Shown here piece after piece: positions 25,936-35,569 of a stretch of 64,000 bases of DNA. The stretch covers positions 62,001-126,000 of the forward strand of contig NZ_JADWDC010000005.1 in assembly GCF_020640915.1 (NCBI RefSeq). The letters run 5' to 3'. The DNA is from Waterburya agarophytonicola KI4. Lineage in GTDB: Bacteria; Cyanobacteriota; Cyanobacteriia; Cyanobacteriales; Xenococcaceae. The notes under the pieces were generated by a model, which saw nothing but the letters and a program-made list of their open reading frames with translations, was not told the DNA's origin and searched no databases. The position numbers and the translations under genes were made by a program. Positions within the stretch are counted from its first letter, which is position 1. Each line of letters opens with the position of its first letter.

Positions 25936-27852
25936 CTAAATACAATTTTGTTTTGCTTGTTGGGCTGCTTGATAATCTGGTACTAATTTAATGGCTTGCT
26001 CAAAAGCATCAATCCCAGAAGATCTAGATTGAGATTGACAGAGAGTTGTGCCTAAATAAAACCAAGTTTGGGCTTGTTTGGTAGTTGAAAGTTGTTTGTT
26101 TTTTAAAATGTTTTCAAATTCTTTTTGTGCTTGTTGATAGCGTTTTAATCGTTTGAGAACAATCCCTTTGCCTATTTGGGCGGGAAAATAGTTGGGGGAA
26201 TATTCTAAAGCGCGGTTGTAATTGGATATTGCAGTTTTGTATTGTTCTTTGTTTCTATAGCCGTTACCCAAAAAAGTCAAGGCTACTGCAAATTCACCCC
26301 TAACCCTCTCTTTGCCTCTAGTGTCTTCTATTTGTTCTAAAACTTTGATCGCTTCAGAAATAGTGACCAGAGACTCTTCCTCTTTGCCAATAGCTTTGAG
26401 GGATTCGCTTTTATTCATCAAAAAAATTGGATCGGTTTGATCTAAAGCGATCGCTTTATCAAATGCGAGGATCGCCTCTTCTGCTCGTTGCAGGTTATGT
26501 AAGGCTTCCCCTTGGCAATTCCACGCATATACTGCGGTAGGATCGATAATGGTAGCTGTAGAACAAGATTCTCTCATTTCACCATATTGCTGTAATCCAG
26601 CTAGGGCATAACCCCGATTAGTCCAAGCTTGAAAATAGTTGCTATCGATATTTAATAGCTGATTGTATTGGGCGATCGCTTCGTTAAAAGATTTTTGCTT
26701 GAGAAATTGATTGCCTTGTTTAAAAGCCGTTCTAACTTTAAGTTTTTTGCTTATATTCTCAAAAAATATTAAGATTAGGGCTAGTAAAGCCAATAATAAC
26801 AGCAGGTTTTTCAAAGTTAAAGATTGTTTGGCTGTTTTCGGAGAACTAGGTACTACTGCCTTGGTCTTAGAGGGAACAATCGCCACAGCAGAATTATCGG
26901 AATGTTTTAGCTTGGTTATTTGGTTATCTATCCAACTGGGGTTAAATATCAGTTGATAAATACGATTGGCTACAACTAATTGCTCTTGTTGTTTTACCAC
27001 TAAACCTGTTTTTAATAGCTCTTGCTGCTGAAGAGTGCGATCGGGGGCAACTACCGTAGTTAATATTTGATGGTAGAGTTGGAGCAGTTGAATCGGTTCG
27101 CTTTGTTGGTTATTAAGCAAACGGTCTTCAACGGCTTGGAGGTGTTTCCCTGCTATTCCCTCTCGCCAATTCTTAAGTAATCTGGTTTGAACTAAATAAT
27201 CTACTTGCTCTGCTTCTTTTCCTCGAATAACTAGGTCGCGTTTTTCTCCAATAAGCCCGAAGAGTTTTTGAGTTAAAAAAGATTGACCTCCAGTCCAAAA
27301 CAATACTTTTTCTAAAACTTTTTCCGAATAAGCTTCTCGATCTTCTAAATTAAGTAATTTTAACTTTATTTTATAAAAGCTTTCTTGTTGTCCTAGGGGA
27401 GCAAATTCGGACTCACTAGAGTACTTTAACTGTTGTGTTGTTGCTTTTTCAGATTCTGTTGGAGATTGGGGAGTTATGTATCGTAGGAAAAAATCAACTG
27501 TAGTTTGTTTGAGCCAGCCTGTGGCGATCGCTATTTCACCAAACTTCAATTTACTTTGCTTTTGTCGGTCTAGAATAGTTTGTATCTGTCGATCGTCTAG
27601 TAATGCAGCTTGTTTAAAATACTGACCTATGGGTTGCTGTGGTTTTTCTTGAATTAAAATCAACCAACTTTCAGCAAAAAAATCTGCTGTTTTGAGATTT
27701 ATATGACCCTGAGAAGCTAAAATTTCTCCAATACGTCTATTTTGCGATTCTTGGCGTTGTTGTTGTAAGGCTTCTTTTATATCATCAGCAGATACAAGAC
27801 CTGCTTGCTGCAAAACCGCACCGAGAGGTACTTTATTTTGAGATGGACACAC
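25936..27852 (-). CDS. MshEN-like / winged-helix / TPR membrane protein
   Basis: A 638-residue multidomain protein. Residues about 6-60 and 72-130 are two copies of a MshEN/GspE-N-like unit (LGAVLQQAGLVS..., IGQYFKQAALLD...). In other proteins such units can bind cyclic di-GMP, which is only a possibility here. Residues about 165-330 match the helical/winged-helix segment that follows the AAA domain in many cyanobacterial WD40 or TIR proteins (WTGGQSFLTQKLFGLI, RLLKNWREG, NRIYQLIFNPSW), but no P-loop NTPase is present. A membrane helix (NLLLLLALLALILIFF) lies near 347-363, and five or more TPR units fill the C-terminus. The start is a GTG. The stretch RGKERVRGEF, between TPR units, looks like translated repeat DNA. 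Role unknown; probably a membrane-anchored scaffold or signalling protein. Confidence 0.8.
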   Translation of the reverse strand: MCPSQNKVPLGAVLQQAGLVSADDIKEALQQQRQESQNRRIGEILASQGHINLKTADFFAESWLILIQEKPQQPIGQYFKQAALLDDRQIQTILDRQKQSKLKFGEIAIATGWLKQTTVDFFLRYITPQSPTESEKATTQQLKYSSESEFAPLGQQESFYKIKLKLLNLEDREAYSEKVLEKVLFWTGGQSFLTQKLFGLIGEKRDLVIRGKEAEQVDYLVQTRLLKNWREGIAGKHLQAVEDRLLNNQQSEPIQLLQLYHQILTTVVAPDRTLQQQELLKTGLVVKQQEQLVVANRIYQLIFNPSWIDNQITKLKHSDNSAVAIVPSKTKAVVPSSPKTAKQSLTLKNLLLLLALLALILIFFENISKKLKVRTAFKQGNQFLKQKSFNEAIAQYNQLLNIDSNYFQAWTNRGYALAGLQQYGEMRESCSTATIIDPTAVYAWNCQGEALHNLQRAEEAILAFDKAIALDQTDPIFLMNKSESLKAIGKEEESLVTISEAIKVLEQIEDTRGKERVRGEFAVALTFLGNGYRNKEQYKTAISNYNRALEYSPNYFPAQIGKGIVLKRLKRYQQAQKEFENILKNKQLSTTKQAQTWFYLGTTLCQSQSRSSGIDAFEQAIKLVPDYQAAQQAKQNCI

Positions 27853-28216
27853 GGTATCTAATGGTATTTAAGGATATGTAAATTTGTTCATTATATCTAT
27901 GTAGTGATTTTCAGAACATTTTAAATTTTAATGATCGCAATCTTATTGATTTAGCCATTCTATCAATAATTGGACTTGATTTACACATTGGTAATCAAGA
28001 CAAAAAAATCTTGTGTGTATTTTAATTTCTTCTTAAGAATTACTGAAAACCTCCTAATTATATGTTTCCTATCTCTAAATTTCAATTGAATTTTGATGTT
28101 TTTCTAGTTTTTGCACGGAAAAGTCATTTTCATAGTTGCGGTGGCAATTTTATATGTTAATATGTATTTCGTGGCAAACAAAGATTCAGTGAAATGCGTC
28201 TTTGATAAATATGAAA
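27853..28216. other. 364-bp AT-rich spacer before tRNA-Asp
   Basis: No gene was seen. A short hairpin CAAGA/TCTTG around a run of A lies near 28001-28017. The palindrome TTCTTAAGAA lies near 28030. The promoter of the tRNA should be just upstream of 28217, and TATGTTAATATG near 28155 is a possible -10 region. The 5' leader of the leftward TPR gene is at the left end. Confidence 0.4.
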
Positions 28217-28290
28217 GGGACTGTAGTTCAGCTGGTTAGAATGCCTGCCTGTCACGCAGGAGGTCGCGGGTTCGAGTCCCGTCAGTCCCG
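28217..28290 (+). tRNA. tRNA-Asp (GTC)
   Basis: A complete 74-base cloverleaf. The acceptor arms are GGGACTG and CAGTCCC with discriminator G. The D arm is GTTC...GAAT around AGCTGGTTA. The anticodon stem CCTGC/GCAGG holds loop CTGTCAC with anticodon GTC. The T arm is GCGGG-TTCGAGT-CCCGT. The 3' CCA is not encoded. It stands alone between two protein genes. Confidence 0.97.
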
Positions 28291-28345
28291 TATATTTTTA
28301 ACTACTACATTTTTGTTGTTTAAGTAGTTCATCAACTAGGGAACT

Positions 28346-28407
28346 GATGAAATAGATTTGATGAAATAGATTACTTCTACATGAACTACTCCTAGCTCAC
28401 GGAGTAG
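28346..28407. repeat. 14-bp direct repeat and hairpin downstream of tRNA-Asp
   Basis: GATGAAATAGATTT/A is repeated in tandem at 28346-28359 and 28360-28373. Shortly after, CTACTCC (28386-28392) and GGAGTAG (28401-28407) form a seven-base stem with an eight-base loop, followed by another GGAGTA. No U-run follows, so its role is unclear. Confidence 0.5.
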
Positions 28408-28501
28408 GTAGGAGTATCCTAAAATCACGTTTGGGTTGCGGGTCTTATTCCGCTTCTAGATAAAGATTTCACATTTTCGTTAAAAATAGTTAAATTGATC
28501 G

Positions 28502-29230
28502 CTATTTGGTCAATATACATATTGATTGTCCTAAATTACCTTTGACCGACATTTCTGCACCGTTGTCCCAGGTGACAACACCTTCGAGGATATCAATATG
28601 AGGCTTATCTCCATCAAATATTTCCAAGATCGAAAGTTCTAAATATTGCGCCCAGGATTTGATGCCATCTCGACTAATAAATTGGTTAAGAACGCTATCG
28701 GGGTTGAGATCGTTTAAAGAACCTTGAAAAACCGCCCAATGAGAAGGAATATAAAATTCTAAAAACGAGAAAACCAGCTTTCCTCCTGGTTTGAGTACTC
28801 GTTTTGCTTCTGCTAAATATTTGTAACTTTGTTCGTGAAGCAGATGAGTTAAGACTGAAAAGAAACAGACAAAATCTGCTGAATTATCTGGTTCGGGGAT
28901 AGTCAATCCTGGTGCTTGATAAAACTTCCAATCTGCTCTTTTGGTAACTTTTCGAGCATAGTTAAATAATTCAGGAATAACATCTATGCCAACATAAGAA
29001 CCCGTTAAATATTCTTTGAGTTGAAAAGCCAATCTTCCACTACCACAACCTACGTCGATAACCGTATCTCCTCGTTGTAATCCCAGTTGTCTGAGCAAAT
29101 AATATTCTAATAAGCCTCCCGCTTCAAAGTTGCCTCCAATTGCTAAAGATAGAGCCTCGTCTTCATCGTATTCTTGCTGTAAATCTTGTACTTTTTGGGT
29201 ATAACTTTTAAGATAATCAGGTTTGTTCAT
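28502..29230 (-). CDS. class I SAM-dependent methyltransferase
   Basis: A 242-residue Rossmann-fold methyltransferase. The SAM-binding motif I is VIDVGCGSGRLAFQL at about residues 57-71. Motif II is YVGIDVIPELF, and the later motif is LKPGGKLVFSFLE, in the order of the Methyltransf_11/25 families. The substrate cannot be read from the sequence. It diverges from a phytanoyl-CoA dioxygenase family gene, with about 110 bases between the two starts, which may indicate shared regulation or a joint small-molecule pathway. No membrane or signal segments are present, so it is cytoplasmic. Confidence 0.9.
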   Translation of the reverse strand: MNKPDYLKSYTQKVQDLQQEYDEDEALSLAIGGNFEAGGLLEYYLLRQLGLQRGDTVIDVGCGSGRLAFQLKEYLTGSYVGIDVIPELFNYARKVTKRADWKFYQAPGLTIPEPDNSADFVCFFSVLTHLLHEQSYKYLAEAKRVLKPGGKLVFSFLEFYIPSHWAVFQGSLNDLNPDSVLNQFISRDGIKSWAQYLELSILEIFDGDKPHIDILEGVVTWDNGAEMSVKGNLGQSICILTK

Positions 29231-29341
29231 ATTGATCGTGTTAGAAAATTAATTAGCTAATCCAGACAATAAGCAGGAATTCAGAGTTAAAGTATCATGA
29301 TACACAGGAATTAACCTAATACTGCTCTCGATCTAATTTTG

Positions 29342-30316
29342 ATGTTTAAGTTATTCAACCGTTTTAAATCTTTAAAATCAAACACCAGTAATTCAAAATC
29401 CAATTCAGGTACTTTTCACCCCGACACTCCTGTAATTCCCCAAAATTCTGTCGATATCCAAAATATTTCGGTTTTCCGCCGCGAAAACTTTCCCCAAAAC
29501 GAACCTACTCCCTGGTTAGATCGCCCAGATGCAGCCGAACTAGTCAAAAAACTAGTCGCTAACAAAACCCTCTCTCCAGAAGAAGGAGAACTTTGCTATA
29601 AATGGAGCGAAAATGGCTATGTAATCATCCCAGGTTTGTTTGATCGAGCTACTTTAGACAGTGCTTGGACAGAATACGAACGGGCGATCGCCGATGGTAA
29701 GATTAAGCCAGAAGAAGCTTGTGTGGTTAATGGCTTACCTGGGAGAAATCTCAACACCCATTTTCAGGTTAAGCAAATCGAACAATTACTCCGCGATCGC
29801 CGAATGACTAATATTATTAGTATGTTATTGGGGGCAAAATGCTTACCATTCCAAACCATTACAGGGCATAACGGTTCTCAACAACTAGAACATTCTGATG
29901 CCATCCACATGACCACCTATCCCATGGATTATTTGGCTGCAACCTGGACGACTTTTGAAGATATCGATCCTGATTCTGGTCCCTTGGTTTATTATCCCAA
30001 AAGCCATCGCATTCCCCATTTTCTTAGTCAAGAAGCCGAAATTAGCACTGATGAATTCGAGCGAGGGGGTTATATCCCCTATCATGAGAAATACGAACCC
30101 CAATTGCAAAAAATCATTAAATCCCATCAACTTGAGCCTAAATATTTTCATGCAAAAAAAGGAGATGTTTTGATTTGGCACTCAAACCTAATTCATGGAG
30201 GCTCTCCTAGAAAAAACATGCAGCTTTCTCGCAACGCTTTAGTTTGTCATTATTTTGCCGCAGGCTGCATTTGCTACCACGATTTGGCATCTAGCATTTC
30301 TCATGTTCACAGCTAA
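29342..30316 (+). CDS. phytanoyl-CoA dioxygenase (PhyH) family oxygenase
   Basis: A 324-residue Fe(II)/2-oxoglutarate oxygenase. The iron triad is visible as H184 and D186 in LEHSDAIHM and H285 in HSNLIHGGSP. The downstream arginine (SPRKN) would bind 2-oxoglutarate. The first about 70 residues are polar and variable; the fold starts with KWSENGYVIIPGLFD. I chose the ATG at 29342 over the TTG one codon earlier. PhyH enzymes hydroxylate diverse small molecules, so no substrate is assigned. It diverges from the methyltransferase gene and precedes gcvH by about 95 bases, with no sign of linkage to glycine cleavage. Confidence 0.9.
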   Translation: MFKLFNRFKSLKSNTSNSKSNSGTFHPDTPVIPQNSVDIQNISVFRRENFPQNEPTPWLDRPDAAELVKKLVANKTLSPEEGELCYKWSENGYVIIPGLFDRATLDSAWTEYERAIADGKIKPEEACVVNGLPGRNLNTHFQVKQIEQLLRDRRMTNIISMLLGAKCLPFQTITGHNGSQQLEHSDAIHMTTYPMDYLAATWTTFEDIDPDSGPLVYYPKSHRIPHFLSQEAEISTDEFERGGYIPYHEKYEPQLQKIIKSHQLEPKYFHAKKGDVLIWHSNLIHGGSPRKNMQLSRNALVCHYFAAGCICYHDLASSISHVHS

Positions 30317-30409
30317 TTTTAATTTACTGAAAAACTACAGCAGGTAAAACGCACAGAATTTCTAATCCTTGTTGTAAACTATATTCTACTCGCGATTAAG
30401 GTGATAAAA

Positions 30410-30811
30410 ATGGAGATAGACTATCCAGAAGATTTAAAATACCTAGATACTCACGAATACGTGCGTTTTGATGGAGAAATTGCCACAATTGGAGTTAGTG
30501 CTTTTGCTCTCGATCAGTTGGGTGACGTGGTTTTTCTGGAGCTTCCAGAAGTAGGAGATGCCATCGAAGTAGGAGAAACATTAGGCACAATTGAATCAGT
30601 CAAAGCAGTAGAAGATCTCAACCCTCCAGTATCAGGAACAGTCATTGAGCGCAACGAAACAGCCATAGATGCACCTGAAACTTTAGCAGAAGATCCTTAT
30701 GGTGAAGGCTGGTTGATCAAAGTTAGGCTAGACAATCCCGACGAGGAACTAGATGATGTTCTCTCGGCTGCGGAATATCGCGCTCAAGTTGAAGGAATGG
30801 ATGGAGAATAA
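30410..30811 (+). CDS. gcvH: glycine cleavage system H protein
   Basis: A 133-residue lipoyl carrier that shuttles the aminomethyl group between the P, T and L proteins of glycine decarboxylase. This complex is central to cyanobacterial photorespiration. The lipoylated lysine is K65 in [10 protein letters not shown], and the fold begins [19 protein letters not shown] lies about seven bases before the ATG at 30410 and decides for it over the in-frame GTG at 30401. gcvP follows 183 bases downstream on the same strand; gcvT is not in the window. No glycine riboswitch was recognised in the leader. Confidence 0.95.
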   Translation: MEIDYPEDLKYLDTHEYVRFDGEIATIGVSAFALDQLGDVVFLELPEVGDAIEVGETLGTIESVKAVEDLNPPVSGTVIERNETAIDAPETLAEDPYGEGWLIKVRLDNPDEELDDVLSAAEYRAQVEGMDGE

Positions 30812-30921
30812 TTGAACCAACGGGGAGATAGTGCTTTGAAACTGTTGATAAGATTAATTTGGTGATAATAGTTTCTTTTACCGAACAAATTTGTTAACCT
30901 TTATTACAAATATATAAACCA

Positions 30922-30964
30922 AGTGGTTGCGTCAATATTTAAAGCGGTGCGCCACTATTTTTTT
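30922..30964 (+). terminator. possible terminator or attenuator between gcvH and gcvP
   Basis: AGTGG (30922-30926) can pair with CCACT (30952-30956), with two or three further pairs inside, and is followed by seven T (30958-30964). The stem is weak and the loop long. It could partly separate gcvH from gcvP. Confidence 0.35.
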
Positions 30965-30994
30965 ACTTAAACCCAAGTAATATTTTTTATTAAC

Positions 30995-33922
30995 ATGGTT
31001 AATCTGAACTCGGCTGTAGAGTCCCAAACTGCAAAAGTTAACAAGAATATTAGTACAAGCCCACCTAGAGAGAATACATCTTTGTTTGCCGAGCGACATA
31101 TTGGAACAAACGAGCAGGAAATACAAGAAATGCTGCAAGTTTTGGGATTAGCTAGTTTAGACGAACTAATCAATAAGACTATTCCCCCTGCAATTCGTCT
31201 GATTCAGCCCTTAAATTTGCCCCCAGCTTTAAGCGAATCAGCAGCTTTGGCAAAATTGAAAGCGATCGCATCTCAAAACCAAGTTTATCGCTCTTTTATT
31301 GGCATGGGTTATCACAACTGTATAACTCCTCCTGTAATTTTACGAAACGTCTTAGAAAACCCTGGTTGGTATACCTCTTATACTCCCTATCAAGCAGAAA
31401 TTGCCCAGGGAAGACTAGAAGCCTTGCTCAACTTCCAAACTATGATTATCGAGCTAACAGGCTTGGAAATCGCCAATTCTTCCCTATTAGATGAAGGTAC
31501 GGCAGCAGCAGAAGCGATGAGCATGAGTTATGGCTTGTGTAAAACTAAAGCCAATGCTTTTTTTGTGGATGCAGGTTGTCATCCTCAAACCATTGAAGTA
31601 ATTAAAACCCGCGCTTTACCTCTAAAAATAGAAGTAATTGTCGGTGACTATAATTTGTTTAATTTTTCTACACCAATATTTGGCGCATTGCTACAGTATC
31701 CCACTACAGAAGGTACAGTTCGAGATTATAGTCAGTTTATCGATCGCGTCCACGAAGCAAAAGCCCTCGCCACCGTAGCAGCAGATATTCTCAGCTTGGC
31801 TTTATTAACTCCCCCTGGGGAATTTGGGGCAGATATTGCCGTAGGAAGTACTCAAAGGTTTGGCGTACCCTTGGGTTATGGAGGGCCTCATGCAGCTTAT
31901 TTTGCTACTAAAGAAAAATACCAAAGACAAGTACCAGGAAGAATTGTGGGAGTTTCTCAAGATGCTACGGGGAAACCTGCTTTGCGTCTAGCCCTCCAAA
32001 CTAGAGAGCAACATATTAGAAGAGAAAAAGCTACCAGTAATATTTGTACCGCGCAGGTTTTATTAGCGGTAATAGCTTCCATGTATGGAGTGTATCACGG
32101 TAGATCGGGCATAAAAGCGATCGCCCTGCGGGTTCATCAGCTTACAGCAGCTTTGGCAGCAGGTTTACAACAGCTAGGATATAGTATTGCATCCCCAGAT
32201 TTTTTTGATACTATTCGGGTCGAAACAGGGGATAAAAAGGCGATAGATTTAATCGAGATTGCTGCGGATAATAAAATTAATTTACGTTGGTTAGACGATC
32301 GCGCCCTCGGCATCTCTTTAGATGAAACTACCAGTCAAGAAGATGTGATTCTTCTCTGGCAAATCTTTGCAGGTAATCTGGAATTGCCTTTTGAAGTGGC
32401 AGAATTACTCAACCACCAATCATCAAACCTCAAAACCGAGTATCTACGCACTAGTGACTATTTAACCGAAAAAGTATTCAATCGCTACCATTCCGAAACA
32501 GAATTATTGCGCTATCTCCACCAACTAGAAACCAAGGACTTGTCCCTGACAACTTCGATGATTCCCTTGGGTTCTTGTACCATGAAGTTGAACGCCACAG
32601 CCGAAATGATTCCCGTAACTTGGGCAGAATTTGGTAACATTCATCCTTTCGCCCCTTTAGAACAAGCGCAAGGCTATCAGCAGCTATTCCAAGAACTCGA
32701 AGAATGGTTGGGAGAGATTACGGGTTTTGCTGGTATTTCCCTACAACCCAATGCAGGTTCTCAAGGAGAGTATGCGGGGCTACAGGTAATTCGTCAATAT
32801 CATCAATCTAGAGGAGAATCTCACCGTCATATCTGTCTAATTCCCGAATCAGCCCACGGAACAAATCCCGCTAGTGCGGTAATGTGTGGGATGAAGGTAG
32901 TTGCTGTAAAATGCGATCGCGATGGCAACATCGACCTCAAAGATTTGCAAGTAAAAGCAGAAAAGCATCAAGATCATTTAGCTGCCTTAATGGTGACTTA
33001 TCCCTCCACTCATGGAGTATTTGAGGCGGGAATTAAAAGTATTTGCGCAGTTGTCCATCAATGTGGCGGACAAGTATATATGGATGGGGCAAATATGAAT
33101 GCCCAAGTAGGTCTGTGTCGCCCAGGAGATTTTGGCGCGGATGTCTGTCACCTCAACTTACACAAAACCTTTTGTATTCCCCACGGTGGTGGCGGTCCAG
33201 GCGTTGGACCCATTGGAGTCATGCCTCATTTAGTGCCGTTTCTTCCTGCAACTCCCACCACACCCCAAGATGCTAGCCCGATAGGAGCAATTTCTGCTGC
33301 ACCTTGGGGTAGTGCTAGTATTTTGGTTATTTCTTGGATGTATATCGCTATGATGGGGACAGAGGGCTTAACTCGGGCGACTCAGGTAGCGATTCTCAAT
33401 GCTAACTACATGGCAAAACGTCTCGAACCTAATTACTCGGTATTGTTTAAAGGAGAATCTGGTTTTGTCGCCCACGAATGTATTATCGATTTACGTCCGC
33501 TAAAAAAAGAAGCGAGAGTGGAAGTGGATGACGTAGCCAAGCGACTTATGGATTTTGGATTTCACGCCCCTACGGTATCTTGGCCTGTAATTGGTACGGT
33601 AATGATCGAGCCTACGGAAAGCGAATCAAAAGAGCAACTAGACCGCTATTGTGAAGCAATGTTAGCTATCTACAGAGAAGCAAAAGCGATCGCCCATGGG
33701 GAGATAGACAAAGACAACAATCCTTTGAAAAACGCCCCCCACACTGCCGAATCCCTAATCTGTGGCGACTGGAATCGTCCTTATACTCGCGAACAAGCAG
33801 CCTATCCCGCCCCCTGGACTAAAGAACATAAATTTTGGACTCCTGTAGGTAGAATCAATAATGCTTACGGCGATCGCAACTTAGTCTGTTCTTGTGTGGG
33901 GATGGAAGCATATCAGGATTAG
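30995..33922 (+). CDS. gcvP: glycine dehydrogenase (decarboxylating), P protein
   Basis: A 975-residue fused P protein (the homodimeric form) that decarboxylates glycine with pyridoxal phosphate and passes the aminomethyl group to GcvH. The N-terminal half contains [21 protein letters not shown] and the loop [13 protein letters not shown]. The C-terminal half carries [25 protein letters not shown] and the PLP lysine K724 in [17 protein letters not shown]. The length is normal. The first about 30 residues are variable. The spacing from gcvH suggests co-expression. No clear Shine-Dalgarno sequence precedes the ATG. Confidence 0.97.
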   Translation: MVNLNSAVESQTAKVNKNISTSPPRENTSLFAERHIGTNEQEIQEMLQVLGLASLDELINKTIPPAIRLIQPLNLPPALSESAALAKLKAIASQNQVYRSFIGMGYHNCITPPVILRNVLENPGWYTSYTPYQAEIAQGRLEALLNFQTMIIELTGLEIANSSLLDEGTAAAEAMSMSYGLCKTKANAFFVDAGCHPQTIEVIKTRALPLKIEVIVGDYNLFNFSTPIFGALLQYPTTEGTVRDYSQFIDRVHEAKALATVAADILSLALLTPPGEFGADIAVGSTQRFGVPLGYGGPHAAYFATKEKYQRQVPGRIVGVSQDATGKPALRLALQTREQHIRREKATSNICTAQVLLAVIASMYGVYHGRSGIKAIALRVHQLTAALAAGLQQLGYSIASPDFFDTIRVETGDKKAIDLIEIAADNKINLRWLDDRALGISLDETTSQEDVILLWQIFAGNLELPFEVAELLNHQSSNLKTEYLRTSDYLTEKVFNRYHSETELLRYLHQLETKDLSLTTSMIPLGSCTMKLNATAEMIPVTWAEFGNIHPFAPLEQAQGYQQLFQELEEWLGEITGFAGISLQPNAGSQGEYAGLQVIRQYHQSRGESHRHICLIPESAHGTNPASAVMCGMKVVAVKCDRDGNIDLKDLQVKAEKHQDHLAALMVTYPSTHGVFEAGIKSICAVVHQCGGQVYMDGANMNAQVGLCRPGDFGADVCHLNLHKTFCIPHGGGGPGVGPIGVMPHLVPFLPATPTTPQDASPIGAISAAPWGSASILVISWMYIAMMGTEGLTRATQVAILNANYMAKRLEPNYSVLFKGESGFVAHECIIDLRPLKKEARVEVDDVAKRLMDFGFHAPTVSWPVIGTVMIEPTESESKEQLDRYCEAMLAIYREAKAIAHGEIDKDNNPLKNAPHTAESLICGDWNRPYTREQAAYPAPWTKEHKFWTPVGRINNAYGDRNLVCSCVGMEAYQD

Positions 33923-33946
33923 GTAGCTGAGGACTTGGAGACTGTG

Positions 33947-33968
33947 GAGACAAAGCATGCCTTGTCTC
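33947..33968. terminator. hairpin between converging gcvP and hydrolase genes
   Basis: GAGACAA (33947-33953) and TTGTCTC (33962-33968) form a seven-base stem with an eight-base loop, followed by TTCTTAC on the plus strand. It sits in the gap between two converging genes and would suit a weak terminator of gcvP. Confidence 0.4.
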
Positions 33969-33971
33969 TTC

Positions 33972-34842
33972 TTACGCCCCATTTCTCCCTAAAACCCCTG
34001 AAATAATCTCCGCAACTTCTCCTGGGGCTTCCACCATGGCTAAATGACCGCAGTCGGGTATAGCGAATACATTACTATCTTGATTGGAAAACAGGTAGTG
34101 GAAACTAGCCAAATGATTGACATATTTTATTTCCATCACTTTATCTTTTTCTCCTGCAATGAAGTAAACTGGTTGTTTTAGTCGCGATACTAATTGGGGT
34201 AATAAGTGTACTTCTGCTTCGGTAGTTGATTCTAACAATGCACCCAATGCTGCTTCTCCATCAGCCTGAATAAAGTCAATAATTCTTTGACGACCCCACT
34301 TTAAATCTAACGGTCGCGCTACCATCATGCGGGAAAAAAACACGCTCAAAAATGGTATATAACGCAACCAGTCAGGACGAAATTTTACTAATTGTCGACC
34401 TGCATTCCGAAAGCGTTCAAATTCCTCTTTTAAATAAATCCCGCCGCCTGCATTAAGACCAATTACTCCTTCGATAATTTCAGGACAGATATCTGCGGTC
34501 CACAAAGCAACGCTACCACCTAAAGAGTGTCCAATTATCCAAGCCCGTTCAATTTCCAAATTTTGTAGTAGCTCTTTCAAATCCTGGGCGTAGGCATTGA
34601 GACTATAGTTTTTAGATTTGCGGTCATTTTGACTAATTTTTGTAATCCTAGAGTCACCAAAACCTCGGGCATCGTAGATCAGACATTGATATTCCGACTG
34701 CAATAATTGCACCACAGGTTGCCAATAATTACGGCTTAAAAGCCAGCCATGAACGAATACTAACACAGGAAGCTTGGGGTTGGCAGCGGGGGGGGGTTAG
34801 CTCATAAAAATGAGGTATTTCCGATATACTAATGGATGGCAT
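33972..34842 (-). pseudogene. alpha/beta hydrolase, frame interrupted at a nine-C tract
   Basis: The main frame (33972-34766) gives 264 residues of an alpha/beta hydrolase: VFVHGWLLSRNYW, IIGHSLGGSVALW with nucleophile serine, and the histidine in PDCGHLAM. It would have to start at a GTG inside the first beta strand. Just upstream, in another frame, an ATG at 34842 encodes MPSISISEIPHFYELTPP, the normal N-terminus of this family. The two frames meet at nine consecutive C (plus strand G, 34788-34796). With eight C the gene reads through as 289 residues. This is either a phase-variable or decayed gene, a programmed slip, or a sequencing error. The rest of the gene is intact, which argues against old decay. 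Confidence 0.7.
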
Positions 34843-34986
34843 TTTTTTATCGTATCATCATCTTTCAGAGCTTTTAGAAGCCTTTGGATTTAGTATAAAA
34901 TGCTTTTGGGTCAGAAAATAGACTAATATAACTAAGATATATAAATATATCCTGTTAAAATCACCAATCAATAAAGCCATATCCGC

Positions 34987-35511
34987 ATGGTGTTTTGGAA
35001 AAAACTGTTCAGTAATTCAGATACAGTAGCAACATCAGAAACTACTGAGGCTGGTAATGGGTTATTAAACTCAGACAGCGACAATAGCGATCTGCCTCAA
35101 ATAGTATTTAGTACCGATAGAGAACTAGATCTATACGAACTTGAGGAACTCTGCGATCGCGTTGGCTGGGCTCGCCGTCCTCTAAAAAAAGTCAAAAAAG
35201 CTATCAATCATAGTTTTTTGGTGGTTTCGATGTGGGAAGTTAAAAATAAAAAACGTCGTTTAATTGGTTTTGCTCGTGCTACCTCCGACCACGCTTTTAA
35301 CGCCACTATTTGGGATGTTGTAGTAGACCCTACTTTTCAAGGTCGAGGTTTGGGCAAAGCAATGATGAAATATGCTATTACTCAATTACGCAGCGAAGAT
35401 ATCAGCAATATTACTCTTTTTGCCGACCCTCAAGTAATCGATTTTTATCAGCGACTTGGTTTTATTCTCGACCCCGAAGGTATTAAAGGGATGTTCTGGT
35501 ATCCAGACTAA
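34987..35511 (+). CDS. GNAT family N-acetyltransferase (plastid Ycf52/SNAT-like)
   Basis: A 174-residue acetyltransferase. The acetyl-CoA binding motif A is [10 protein letters not shown] (from residue 118), preceded by the strand [12 protein letters not shown] and followed by [18 protein letters not shown]. The first about 40 residues are polar and low in conservation. The core ([25 protein letters not shown]) matches the cyanobacterial relatives of plastid Ycf52 and plant NSI/SNAT enzymes, which acetylate proteins and, in tested cases, serotonin. Which substrate applies here is unknown. The reductase gene follows 58 bases later on the same strand, after a heptamer repeat. Confidence 0.88.
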   Translation: MVFWKKLFSNSDTVATSETTEAGNGLLNSDSDNSDLPQIVFSTDRELDLYELEELCDRVGWARRPLKKVKKAINHSFLVVSMWEVKNKKRRLIGFARATSDHAFNATIWDVVVDPTFQGRGLGKAMMKYAITQLRSEDISNITLFADPQVIDFYQRLGFILDPEGIKGMFWYPD

Positions 35512-35523
35512 TTAGCACAAAGC

Positions 35524-35558
35524 AACTGACAACTGATAACTGATAACTAATAACTGAA
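35524..35558. repeat. heptamer tandem repeat, type AACTGAT (5 units)
   Basis: Five head-to-tail heptamers, AACTGAC, AACTGAT, AACTGAT, AACTAAT and AACTGAA, lie in the gap before the reductase gene. This matches the short tandemly repeated heptamers (STRR) known from cyanobacteria. Confidence 0.8.
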
Positions 35559-35569
35559 TAGGAATTGCA

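Noticed and set aside
30317-30409. Glycine riboswitch upstream of gcvH
   Set aside because: The 93-base leader is AT-rich and too short, and shows none of the conserved glycine aptamer elements.
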